Of a stretch of DNA of 43,812 nucleotides, positions 1-7,107 are shown in pieces. Below the pieces are notes generated by a model. It was not told the origin of the DNA and did no database searches. It saw nothing but the letters and a program-made list of their open reading frames with translations. The translations under genes were made by a program, and so were the position numbers. This DNA is from Nanobdellota archaeon (GTDB lineage Archaea > Nanobdellota > Nanobdellia > SCGC-AAA011-G17 > ARS1403), in NCBI GenBank assembly GCA_018831025.1, contig JAHJRB010000059.1:1-43812 (forward strand). The letters are read 5' to 3'. Position 1 is the stretch's first letter, and every line of letters starts with the position of its first letter.

Positions 1-237
1 AAAAATTTTAAAGAATTAAAAAAAGAATTAAAACTAAGCTTAAGACTAAGGAATGTTATGAATTCTATGAAAGAGCAACAATACAATGACTTAGTAAAAA
101 TATTTGAAAAAGAAAATAACAAAGAAATTTTAAGCAAGTATGATAGAGATTATCCAAGTAAAATTATTTTTAAATTATTAAAGGAATATAGAGTATGGAA
201 ATTAGGAATGGGTATTTTGAGAAGCAAGCTTTTCTAA
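1..237 (+). CDS. C-terminal part of an unidentified protein, cut by the window edge
   Basis: Reading frame 1 is open from the first base for 78 codons and stops with TAA at 235-237. An open run of this length is unlikely by chance in DNA this AT-rich. The peptide is rich in Lys, Leu, Ile and Glu and ends in a basic, hydrophobic tail (KLGMGILRSKLF). No family is recognised; a tail of this kind can be seen in glycosyltransferases, but nothing here proves that. Its last 36 bases overlap the convergent end of the eS1 gene. The start lies outside the window. Confidence 0.5.
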   Translation, partial: KNFKELKKELKLSLRLRNVMNSMKEQQYNDLVKIFEKENNKEILSKYDRDYPSKIIFKLLKEYRVWKLGMGILRSKLF

Positions 238-789
238 TATTCTAATTTGAAACTGTGCTAAAGGATATATTTTTTTCAGTTCTTTTTTCATTATACTTTG
301 CACTTTAAATCTAATAATATCCTGGAAAAAAGCTTCATAATCTGACCTTTTTAAAAAATCTGCCAATAATTCCTGGGATTTTTTTCTTAAAGCTGTAAGA
401 ATTGATCTATTTGCTGCAGATTTTGTTACTATAAATGGTTTTACTCTTACATTAACTCCGTCTCTTGATTTTAATTTGAAAGAATCATCAATTTTTTCTT
501 TTCCCTTATGAACCATTCTTTTCAAAGAACCAGAAGCAATTTCATATTTAACAAGTTCTGTTAATGCTCTATTATCTTTTATCTCTTTAATTTTGAAAGT
601 TACTTTAACGTTTTGAGATTTTGAATCATTCATTAAAAGTCCAAGATTATAAGAAACATTTCTGCCAATTAAAGTAGATGGTTGTGCAATGAAGGTTTCT
701 CCTACTTCTACATTATTAAAATGACTAGTAGAAACTATAGGAAACCATATTTTTTTCTTAACTTTTAATTGTGCTTTTTCTTTTGCCAT
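202..789 (-). CDS. rps3ae: Small-subunit ribosomal protein eS1 (S3Ae)
   Basis: This 195-residue protein matches archaeal/eukaryotic eS1, which sits near the mRNA exit of the 30S subunit. Visible family traits are the basic N-terminus followed by KKIWFPIVS, the segment VNVRVKPFIVTKSAANRSI in the middle, and the KKELKKIYPLAQFQIR block near the C-terminus. Length is typical. It is the last gene of a tight minus-strand cluster after uS15 and the RecJ-like nuclease, with a 1-nt gap to the latter. A ribosomal protein grouped with a RecJ-like nuclease is a known archaeal gene neighbourhood. Confidence 0.95.
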   Translation of the reverse strand: MAKEKAQLKVKKKIWFPIVSTSHFNNVEVGETFIAQPSTLIGRNVSYNLGLLMNDSKSQNVKVTFKIKEIKDNRALTELVKYEIASGSLKRMVHKGKEKIDDSFKLKSRDGVNVRVKPFIVTKSAANRSILTALRKKSQELLADFLKRSDYEAFFQDIIRFKVQSIMKKELKKIYPLAQFQIRILEKLASQNTHS

Positions 790-790
790 T

Positions 791-2179
791 TTACGTGGTA
801 ATAACAGTTTTTTCTTGTTTTTTAAAGCTTTCTAATGCTATGTTTATGAATTCCTGCTCTTTTTCCTGAGGGATTAAAGAACCTGCTGCGAATTTATGGC
901 CTCCGGCAGGACATCCTATTTTTTCAGTTATTTTACTTAAAACTTCCCTTAAATCAACATCATTAGCCTTAAATCCAGAGATTCTAATAGAGATTTTTGT
1001 GTTATTATCTAATGTATGGGCCAAAGATAATAAGATTGTTTCTGGAGGGTAGACGTTGCTTTTGCTTATCATAGAAGTCATTGTTCCTATTATGGTGTCT
1101 TTAATATTATCCTCTGCATTTATTATTGTTAAATCCGGAGTTTCAATTACAGATTTAGAATCTTTATTTTTATAAAACCAGTTCAAGGATTTTATTATCT
1201 CTTCTTTATATTTTTGTGAAATTTCTAAGGCTTTTTCATAACTTTTAATGTCATTAAGACAGGTTCCTATTGCTAATGAAGGCCTATTTAATCTTCCGCA
1301 TGCGTTTAGCAATGTTGAAAATTCTTTTAAATCTCTAGTTGGAGAAGCTTCCTCTTTATCATTTAAAATGTAGATATTACCTAAAACATCTTCTGGGTCG
1401 GTTTCAGAGCCCATTCTCTGAACTATGATAGCGGATACTAGATTTTTTATTTCTTCTTCACTTAAATGTATTAATTTTTTATTTGGGTCAATTCTTAAAT
1501 TATTGAGAAATTCTCTTGCTAAATCTTCATATCCTGTAATTCCTGGAATATAAGGATCTGTGGAGTATTGTAAAACTTTATACAGAGGTCTAGTTTGAGA
1601 ACCGAACATCCTTAAACCTTTTTTAACTTCCAATAATCCTGAAGATACAGCGTCTTGTAAAATATCTTTGTTTAAGCCAGTAAATCCATCTTTATCTTCC
1701 TGAACGTCTCCTATAGCCCCTAAGATTGCTAAATAGGCTAAATCTTTGTTTTCGGGGTTAATTGCTTTTGAGAATAGATAAGTAATTCCTGCGCCTGAGA
1801 TTTCTTTATTTCCATCTAATTTATGTAAATGAGGATTTATTTGGGTAAAATTAGTTTTATAATCTTGAGGAACATGGTGGTCTAAGATGAAAATTGTTCT
1901 GTTTTTTAAAACTGAATTAATCTCTTTTAAATGGCCCGAGCCTAAATCTAAAAACACATAATTTTCATATTCTTCATTCCTAAATTCATTTAATACCTGA
2001 GGAGATAATTGTTTTACTATGGATAAAGAAAAAACTTTGTTTAATCTTGTTAAAGTTTTAATTAAAATTGAAGCAGAGCTTAATCCATCTGTGTCTAAGT
2101 GAGAAATTATTCTTATTGGTGTTTTTATTTTTGAAAATTGAGAAGCTGCTTCTTTAATGGAATTAAAGAAAGAATCCAT
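791..2179 (-). CDS. recJ: DHH-family single-strand nuclease, RecJ/GAN-like
   Basis: This 462-residue DHH/DHHA1 phosphoesterase carries motif I HLDTDG (about residues 27-32), a motif II Asp in FLDLGSGH (about 78), the DHH triad in FILDHHVP (100-102), and a C-terminal DHHA1 signature CPAGGHKFAAGS. In archaea such proteins are the RecJ homologues called GAN, which bind GINS in the Cdc45-like replicative complex and act as 5'-3' exonucleases on single-stranded DNA. The DHH catalytic residues look intact, so nuclease activity is expected. It lies between uS15 (1-nt gap) and eS1 (1-nt gap) and is probably co-transcribed with them. A role in replication rather than repair is inferred from the family. 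Confidence 0.9.
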   Translation of the reverse strand: MDSFFNSIKEAASQFSKIKTPIRIISHLDTDGLSSASILIKTLTRLNKVFSLSIVKQLSPQVLNEFRNEEYENYVFLDLGSGHLKEINSVLKNRTIFILDHHVPQDYKTNFTQINPHLHKLDGNKEISGAGITYLFSKAINPENKDLAYLAILGAIGDVQEDKDGFTGLNKDILQDAVSSGLLEVKKGLRMFGSQTRPLYKVLQYSTDPYIPGITGYEDLAREFLNNLRIDPNKKLIHLSEEEIKNLVSAIIVQRMGSETDPEDVLGNIYILNDKEEASPTRDLKEFSTLLNACGRLNRPSLAIGTCLNDIKSYEKALEISQKYKEEIIKSLNWFYKNKDSKSVIETPDLTIINAEDNIKDTIIGTMTSMISKSNVYPPETILLSLAHTLDNNTKISIRISGFKANDVDLREVLSKITEKIGCPAGGHKFAAGSLIPQEKEQEFINIALESFKKQEKTVITT

Positions 2180-2180
2180 T

Positions 2181-2636
2181 TTATTCTATTAATAATTTAG
2201 CGTTAGCTTTAGAATATCTCCAACTTTGCGGCAATAATCCCTTGTTTTTATAGTATTTTGCTAATCTTTTAATTTTAGATTCTGTTAAAGTTAATCCTCT
2301 AACACTTGGTTGATCGTGTTTATTTGTCTCTAAATGTTTTAGGATTATAATAGATTTTTTTATTAAAGCTATAACATCTTCTGGCAGTTTCGGGTAAAGT
2401 TTTTGCTCTCTTAATATTGTAGTCAAATTTTTATTAATAATTAATTTTACATCTGGAATCCCATATGTGTCTCTTAGAGTAATTCCTATTTGAGAAGAGG
2501 TTAAACCTTGTTTAGCTAGTTTTTCAATTAATGCAGTTACTTCTTCTGGTTTGTAACGCTTCCATATGGTCTTCTCTGACTTAAGTGGTTTTTTACTTCC
2601 AGATTTTCCCTTTGCTCTACTATGCATTCTTGCCAT
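2181..2636 (-). CDS. rps15: Small-subunit ribosomal protein uS15
   Basis: The 151-residue length and sequence match archaeal uS15 (eukaryotic S13 type), a primary 16S rRNA-binding protein. The start MARMHSRAKGKSGS is the usual archaeal N-terminus, so the first ATG is preferred over the nearby second one. Family blocks include the SSQIGITLRDTYGIP helix-turn and the C-terminal segment LTESKIKRLAKYYK. It is the first gene of the uS15 - RecJ - eS1 cluster and lies 1 nt from the nuclease gene. Confidence 0.96.
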   Translation of the reverse strand: MARMHSRAKGKSGSKKPLKSEKTIWKRYKPEEVTALIEKLAKQGLTSSQIGITLRDTYGIPDVKLIINKNLTTILREQKLYPKLPEDVIALIKKSIIILKHLETNKHDQPSVRGLTLTESKIKRLAKYYKNKGLLPQSWRYSKANAKLLIE

Positions 2637-2777
2637 TTTGAACTTTTTTAGAAAAAAACTTCACTAAAAAGCTTTTTCTAATCCTTTATTTTAGGGTAAA
2701 TATCCCTTTAAAAGTTTTTCCTAAGGAAACTACTAGAATTTCGTTTCCAGTATAAGGAAGTCCTAAAACTGCCTTAT

Positions 2778-3035
2778 CTATTCAGTAATTTTGAATACTT
2801 CGTCGCTAGGTCTTACTTTATCTTTTACTTTTATACCTACTGAAGTTCCTTCTTCTGCTTCTTGAACAACTTTGTGTTCTACTTGCATGGAGTCAACTGT
2901 CTGTTCAAAGTCTGTGGTGGCGCCTTTAATATGGATTTTATCTCCTACACTAAGGCTTCCATCAGTTAACTCAATAGCAGCTACGTTAATATTGCTATAA
3001 AAGCTCATTACCTTGCCAACTTTTTCTTCTGACAT
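2778..3035 (-). CDS. EF-Tu domain II-like small protein
   Basis: This 85-residue protein resembles the free-standing translation-factor beta-barrel family annotated as elongation-factor-like protein. The pattern VGKVMSFYSNINVAAIEL, then LSVGDKIHIKG, then EAEEGTSVGIKVKDKVRPSDEVF is that of domain II of EF-Tu/EF-1A/SelB. There is no GTPase domain, so it cannot act as a GTPase on its own; the cellular role is unknown. A strong purine-rich ribosome-binding site (AGGGGGGA on the minus strand, 3041-3048) precedes the ATG by about 5 nt, and a TATA-like stretch lies further upstream. The stop is TAG. Downstream there is a short out-of-frame open stretch that may be a relic. Confidence 0.8.
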   Translation of the reverse strand: MSEEKVGKVMSFYSNINVAAIELTDGSLSVGDKIHIKGATTDFEQTVDSMQVEHKVVQEAEEGTSVGIKVKDKVRPSDEVFKITE

Positions 3036-3076
3036 CTTACTCCCCCCTAATAATTTATTATATAGGAATAAAGTAT

Positions 3077-3829
3077 TTAAATGTTTTTATTGGTCAAATC
3101 TGACCATATCCAACCCTTTTTTCTTATTAAATGCCTACATATCATAGAGGTATCTGCGTAGATTGGAATTTTTAAATTAATGAGGTCCTTACAGAAGTAA
3201 GAATCATCAAAAATAAGTTTATTTATAGTAGGATCATCATTTTCTTTTGAATAATGGAAAGTTATTTTTTTTAATACCGAGCTATGGATGAATAAACACC
3301 CAGAACCGCATAAACCTATCTGGATTACTCTTGGGGGCTGCAATTCATGCTCCTGGATCTGTCTTAAATCCCCTTTTTGGTTTAATAATGCCCATATTGT
3401 TGGGAATAATTGTCCATGTCTAATCCCTTCTTTAGAACCTTTTTCTTTTGGAGTGAATTGTTTATAATTAAAGTAAATTCCGGTTAAAACTCTTCTTTTA
3501 TGAGCTAAAAAACGTTCTATAATGTCTTTTGGAGGAATAACATCCTGATCTAGGTTTAAGAAATAATCATATCCCTGCTGTAAAGCTTTTTCTCTTAAAA
3601 GATTTCTTCCGCTTACTTGTCTGTTTCTTGGTTCGTCAAAGTGCTTGTCTTTAATTACTTTAACTCCCATTGATTGTAATCTTTTGAAGAACTCATCTCC
3701 ATCGGAATTGTCAATTAGTAGAATATCATAATTGGTATATGTTAAAGATTTTAAAGCAGCTACATATTCTTCTATGCAGTAATCATACATACTGTTTACA
3801 GGAGATCCTACTAAGACTTTTGGGTTCAT
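3077..3829 (-). CDS. Glycosyltransferase, GT-A fold (GT2-like), copy 1
   Basis: This 250-residue protein starts KVLVGSPVNSMYDYCIEEY, has an early Asp-rich turn (ILLIDNSDGDEFF) and a nucleotide-sugar/metal site LNLDQDVIPP (DQD at about residues 94-96), as in GT-A glycosyltransferases. It is a close paralogue of the upstream gene, sharing YDILLIDNS, the SGRNLLREK block and the DQDV motif. The two overlap by ATGA, so translation is probably coupled. No membrane segment is evident, so it likely acts on the cytosolic face. Donor and acceptor sugars cannot be told from sequence. The overall role is inferred to be surface-glycan assembly. Confidence 0.8.
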   Translation of the reverse strand: MNPKVLVGSPVNSMYDYCIEEYVAALKSLTYTNYDILLIDNSDGDEFFKRLQSMGVKVIKDKHFDEPRNRQVSGRNLLREKALQQGYDYFLNLDQDVIPPKDIIERFLAHKRRVLTGIYFNYKQFTPKEKGSKEGIRHGQLFPTIWALLNQKGDLRQIQEHELQPPRVIQIGLCGSGCLFIHSSVLKKITFHYSKENDDPTINKLIFDDSYFCKDLINLKIPIYADTSMICRHLIRKKGWIWSDLTNKNI

Positions 3830-4527
3830 TTTTGTATTTTACTCCAAGGATAGGGTCGATTAAAAATTAAGTGTTTGCATTTTATAGATGTATCGGCAAA
3901 GGATTTTATTTTTTTATTATAACAGTCGATGAAGAACCATCTATCATCAAATGTATTTTTTTCGTATCTAAATTTAATATCTTTTAAAATATCTCTATGA
4001 ATTAACAAACATCCAAGTCCTGCAGAGATAATTTCATGCAATCCTTGCTGTTCCCATAATTCTAAATCATTCAATGGGCGCATAGATAAAGTCTCTTTAT
4101 CTACTAATTTGTAAACAAGAGGCATTAACTCTCTTGTAATTTTATCTGGGATAATATTGTTAGCGAAGTAAATAGCAGTTATTAATTTTTTTTGATGTTT
4201 TAGTAAGTTTTGTAAAATATCTGGGGGAGGAAGGACATCTTGCTCTAAAGAAAAAAAATAATCATAATTTCCTTTTAAGACTTTTTCTCTTAAAAGATTT
4301 CTAGAAGCAATTATTCTGTCTCTGGCTGAAGGAAAATAAGGTCCTTTAATGATAGGTATATTTAATTTCTTAATTTTTTCAAAATAAATATTGTCTTCAG
4401 AGTTATCTACCAAGAGTAAGTCAAAATTTTTATAAGTTAAAGATTTAACTGCTTGGGCATAGGCTTCTAAAGCGTATTCTTTATGAAAAGAGGTAGGACA
4501 TCCAACTAATATTTTTGGATTATTCAT
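3826..4527 (-). CDS. Glycosyltransferase, GT-A fold (GT2-like), copy 2
   Basis: A 233-residue paralogue of the next gene. It has KILVGCPTSFHKEYALEAY at the N-terminus, LLLVDNSEDN, ASRNLLREKVL, and SLEQDVLPPPDIL, where the metal-site triplet is EQD (about residues 95-97) rather than DQD. The C-terminal part (SAGLGCLLIHRDIL; FADTSIKCKHLI) matches the sister protein. The pair looks like a tandem duplication with divergence. The stop codon overlaps the next start as ATGA. A divergent promoter region of about 65 bp separates it from the lytic transglycosylase gene. Confidence 0.78.
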   Translation of the reverse strand: MNNPKILVGCPTSFHKEYALEAYAQAVKSLTYKNFDLLLVDNSEDNIYFEKIKKLNIPIIKGPYFPSARDRIIASRNLLREKVLKGNYDYFFSLEQDVLPPPDILQNLLKHQKKLITAIYFANNIIPDKITRELMPLVYKLVDKETLSMRPLNDLELWEQQGLHEIISAGLGCLLIHRDILKDIKFRYEKNTFDDRWFFIDCYNKKIKSFADTSIKCKHLIFNRPYPWSKIQK

Positions 4528-4593
4528 GGATTTATTAAAAACAATAAAATTTATAAATGGTTAGAGTTCTCTGAATGCCTTCCAAAAAATAAA

Positions 4594-5202
4594 ATGAATA
4601 TAAGAAGACTATTAGGGGGGTATTTTTACCTAACTTTGACAGCGTCACTTCTGGATTTTACAACACCGATTAAAAGTGAAGTAAGTTTTCAGGTTGCTCC
4701 AATGATTAATGAAATTTATATAGATGTTGAGGATTTAGAAGAGATATTACGCAGAGAAGCCCAAAGAGTTCAAATAGTAAGAGCTGTACCCTCTTCACAA
4801 AAATATTTAGAGGCTATAATGAGAAATTCTTATAGTAATGGTCTTGATCCTTTTGAAGTTGTTGCTGTGATAGAAAGAGAATCTAGATGGAATCCAAAAG
4901 CAAAATCTGAAAAAAATGCTAGGGGATTGATGCAATTAAGGTCAAGATATTTTAATTTGAAGGACCCATACGATCCTATTGAAAGTATTAAGGTTGGGAC
5001 TTCTCATCTAAGCAGGCTTAAAGGAAAATATTCTGACTCTAGAATTTATTTAGCAGCTTATAATGCCGGAGAAGGTGCTGTTAATAATTGGCTTAGGGGA
5101 GGATGGGATGGATCTATCCACACCATCCCATATAGAGAAACCAGAAATTACGTTAGAGGAGTCATAAGAACTGCCGAAAGCTTAAGGCATTCTAATCTTT
5201 AA
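4594..5202 (+). CDS. Lytic transglycosylase-like (SLT/GH23) secreted or membrane-anchored protein
   Basis: This 202-residue protein has an N-terminal hydrophobic segment (about residues 8-21) fitting a signal peptide or anchor, then an SLT/lysozyme-like domain. The domain signatures are all visible: ESRWNP with the catalytic Glu at about 96, GLMQL at about 111-115, and AAYNAGEGAV at about 154-163. In bacteria these enzymes cut peptidoglycan glycan strands with 1,6-anhydro product. Archaea do not make murein, so the substrate is unclear: a host or prey bacterial wall, or another glycan. The fold and catalytic Glu are seen; the target is inference. It ends in an 11-bp convergent overlap with the next gene. 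Confidence 0.85.
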   Translation: MNIRRLLGGYFYLTLTASLLDFTTPIKSEVSFQVAPMINEIYIDVEDLEEILRREAQRVQIVRAVPSSQKYLEAIMRNSYSNGLDPFEVVAVIERESRWNPKAKSEKNARGLMQLRSRYFNLKDPYDPIESIKVGTSHLSRLKGKYSDSRIYLAAYNAGEGAVNNWLRGGWDGSIHTIPYRETRNYVRGVIRTAESLRHSNL

Positions 5203-5806
5203 TTACTTCTAAAATATGATAAATTAATCTATCAGAAGCTCGAACTATTTCCCATTCATTTGTTCCCTGAACAATTATGCAGCCGTTATTTTCTAAGAAA
5301 ACTTTTGTTTCTGGACCTAACTGTAAGCGCACTATATTTGATTTTTGAGTAACATTATCACAGTCAACTATTAAATTTCCAGAGGGTTCTGTTGCGTTTT
5401 CAGATTCTTTTGTTATTGCTCCAAAAACTCTTTTATCGTAAATTCCTAAACGCCTACCTAAGATTGTTGCTAATTCTGAAGCACCTAAAACTGGGATTGA
5501 ATTAAAATCTGGATCAATAGTAAAGAATACAGCTTCTTTAAACATTATTGAAGACCTAATTCTCGAATCTATCGGGATATCTGTAACATTTTTTGGGTCA
5601 TATCTTAATTGTAAATGATATGGTTGTTCTTCTAGATAAGCTACTACTGTATAACCTATTGCTGGATTCTTAAAAACCCTAAAATCATTGTAAATGTATT
5701 CATTTGGATTTGTTGTTTGTTTAGTAGAGATTACATAAATTCCAAAACTAACTAATGCAATTAATAGTAAAGAAAGAAAAATCACTACCTTCTTTTCTGT
5801 TTTCAT
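5192..5806 (-). CDS. Membrane-anchored protein of unknown function, paralogue of 6406-6951
   Basis: A 204-residue protein with one N-terminal membrane segment (about residues 8-26, KKVVIFLSLLLIALVSFGIY) and an extracytoplasmic remainder. The C-terminal part has a Cys (VDCDNV), a hydrophobic strand, then ENNGCIIVQGTNEWEI and a terminal helix. The same layout occurs in the protein at 6406-6951 (ENNCLHIQGNDLEI), so the two form a small paralogous family, probably with a disulphide. No characterised family is recognised. It is convergent with the lytic transglycosylase gene. Confidence 0.65.
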   Translation of the reverse strand: MKTEKKVVIFLSLLLIALVSFGIYVISTKQTTNPNEYIYNDFRVFKNPAIGYTVVAYLEEQPYHLQLRYDPKNVTDIPIDSRIRSSIMFKEAVFFTIDPDFNSIPVLGASELATILGRRLGIYDKRVFGAITKESENATEPSGNLIVDCDNVTQKSNIVRLQLGPETKVFLENNGCIIVQGTNEWEIVRASDRLIYHILEVIKD

Positions 5807-5859
5807 AATTTTTTAACATAAGGTAAGTTTTTAAGTTTTATTGTAGTAATAGGGAATAT

Positions 5860-6414
5860 ATGTTAGAACTAAGAAGACAAGGGTTTCATGCGTTATTGGG
5901 ATTATTTTTAGTTATTTTACTTAATTTTAATTTAATTAATTTAAAAATATTAATTATAGTTTTTATTTTAGGAATTTTAACTTCTATCTTATCTAAAAAA
6001 TATAAAATAAAAGGGATTGAATGGTTTTTAAAGAATTTCGACCGAGAGGTTAATGTAAGGGGAATGGGGATAATAACTTATTTTATCGGTGTTATTTTAG
6101 CTTTGTTTTTATTTGAGAAAAGAATTGCTTTAGCTAGCATAATTATATTAGCATTTGGGGATAGTTTTTGTCATTTAGGAAGATTTGGAAGTTTGAAAAA
6201 TCCTTTTAATGATTTGAAATATATTGAAGGAATATTAATTGGGATTGCTGTAAGCACTTTTGGGGCTGTTTTTTTTGTTAGTTTTTTACAGGCATTGCTT
6301 GGAAGTAGTATTGCGATGATTTTTGAAAGTTTGGATGTTAAAATTAAAGGTAAAAAAATAGATGATAATATTTTAGTTCCTGTAATAGCTGGAATTGTAA
6401 TGAGTTTATTGTAA
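5860..6414 (+). CDS. Polyprenol/diacylglycerol kinase-like integral membrane protein (SEC59/VTE5 superfamily)
   Basis: A 184-residue protein with about five to six hydrophobic segments. The segment LAFGDSFCHLGRFGSLKNP resembles the Asp-containing GD(A/S)xA(H)xxG signature of the CTP-dependent dolichol kinase, phytol kinase and CDP-diglyceride synthase superfamily, and REVNVRGMGIITYF resembles its upstream conserved block. Members phosphorylate or activate membrane lipid alcohols; in this sugar-rich neighbourhood a polyprenol or dolichol carrier is an attractive substrate, but that is inference. Its last 9 bases overlap the convergent gene at 6406. Confidence 0.65.
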   Translation: MLELRRQGFHALLGLFLVILLNFNLINLKILIIVFILGILTSILSKKYKIKGIEWFLKNFDREVNVRGMGIITYFIGVILALFLFEKRIALASIIILAFGDSFCHLGRFGSLKNPFNDLKYIEGILIGIAVSTFGAVFFVSFLQALLGSSIAMIFESLDVKIKGKKIDDNILVPVIAGIVMSLL

Positions 6415-6951
6415 AAGAAATTTTAATATTAATGAGTCTACTAAGTTTTGTATTTCTAAGTCATTTCCTTGGATATGTAAACAATTATTTTCATAAGTAA
6501 GTGAAGATTTTTCTGCCAGATTAATCTGGATTATTTTATCTGTAGCGGATGCGTCCTTGCATGTTTTTAATGGTAATTGAGAACATTGTTCAGAATCTTT
6601 AATGCAGGAAATTATAAAACTCTTTAATTTTGGTCTGATGTTAATATCGAAGTAATATAAAGCTTGAAGGTTTTCTTCTGGGTTAAAGGTAAAGTAAATT
6701 TTACTTGCGGAATTTATCTCCTGTAATGAAATTGGTTGAATAATTAAATTAAGGCTTTCAGGATTTTGAGAGATTAATATTGGTTGATTATCCTTGTATG
6801 CAGTCCATCCTTGGTCTGTTTGTTGGAAATTATAACCATTAAATTTAACTTTTGAAATGTTTTCTGTTTGCGTAGAATTTAATGAGAATCCTATAATACT
6901 GAGTATCATTAAGGATGCTAGGAACAATGGCAATATTATTTTTGTGTTCAT
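6406..6951 (-). CDS. Membrane-anchored protein of unknown function, paralogue of 5192-5806
   Basis: The 181-residue protein starts at the ATG at 6951 (MNTKIILPLFLASLMILS), which gives a good N-terminal membrane segment. A longer in-frame start at 6990 would lie inside the tRNA-Gln gene and is rejected. The rest is probably extracytoplasmic, with three Cys around CIKDSEQCSQLPLKTC and a conserved tail ENNCLHIQGNDLEIQNLVDSLIL that matches its paralogue. The ATG is only 8 nt after the tRNA-Gln 3' end on the same strand, so the message may be released by tRNA 3' processing. Function unknown. Confidence 0.65.
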   Translation of the reverse strand: MNTKIILPLFLASLMILSIIGFSLNSTQTENISKVKFNGYNFQQTDQGWTAYKDNQPILISQNPESLNLIIQPISLQEINSASKIYFTFNPEENLQALYYFDINIRPKLKSFIISCIKDSEQCSQLPLKTCKDASATDKIIQINLAEKSSLTYENNCLHIQGNDLEIQNLVDSLILKFLLQ

Positions 6952-6994
6952 TTTGAAATTAGCCCCGCCAGGATTCGAACCTGGGTCCATAGCT

Positions 6995-7012
6995 AACCTC
7001 TGTTATAAACAT
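6995..7012 (-). other. tRNA-Gln intron 2, canonical anticodon-loop position 37/38 (18 nt)
   Basis: The bulge-helix-bulge is visible: outer anticodon stem ATAGC/GCTAT, 3' bulge TTA, central helix CTTT/GAGG with wobble pairs, 5' bulge GGA, and inner helix TGTT/AACA with a TAT loop. Cuts after GG and after TT remove 18 nt and restore the seven-base loop with anticodon TTG. Confidence 0.82.
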
Positions 7013-7035
7013 CCAAAGGCTATGATGCTTGGCCG

Positions 7036-7057
7036 TTGTGCCTTGATTTAAACAAGT
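7036..7057 (-). other. tRNA-Gln intron 1, in the D-loop (22 nt)
   Basis: This insert separates D-loop position 15 from the GGCC part of the loop. It folds as a clean bulge-helix-bulge: 4-bp central helix GTGT/GCAC, 5' bulge AGA cut after AG, inner helix CTTG/CAAG, and 3' bulge AAC cut after AA. Cutting by the usual archaeal endonuclease rule (between the second and third bulge bases) gives exactly the 22-nt intron needed for a normal D-loop. Confidence 0.8.
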
Positions 7058-7107
7058 CTACACCACGGGGCTGTAATGATTTGAAAAAGAAAAAGTGTTT
7101 AAAAACA

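Larger units (their letters stand above)
6960..7072 (-). tRNA. trnQ-UUG: tRNA-Gln (anticodon UUG) with two introns
   Basis: The primary span is 113 nt. Removing an 18-nt intron (6995-7012) and a 22-nt intron (7036-7057) gives a normal 73-nt class I tRNA: acceptor AGCCCCG/CGGGGCT with discriminator A, D-arm GTGT/GCAT, anticodon arm ATAGC/GCTAT around loop CTTTGGA (anticodon TTG), and T-arm CCAGG-TTCGAAT-CCTGG. CCA is not encoded. The sequence resembles archaeal tRNA-Gln in its acceptor stem and its GTGGTGTAG start. A TATA-like stretch (TTTTTAAACA on the minus strand) lies about 25-30 nt upstream. Confidence 0.9.

Noticed and set aside
6857..7051. Plus-strand open frame crossing the tRNA-Gln gene.
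   Set aside because: It is a shadow of the tRNA and of the minus-strand membrane protein gene; no independent coding signal.
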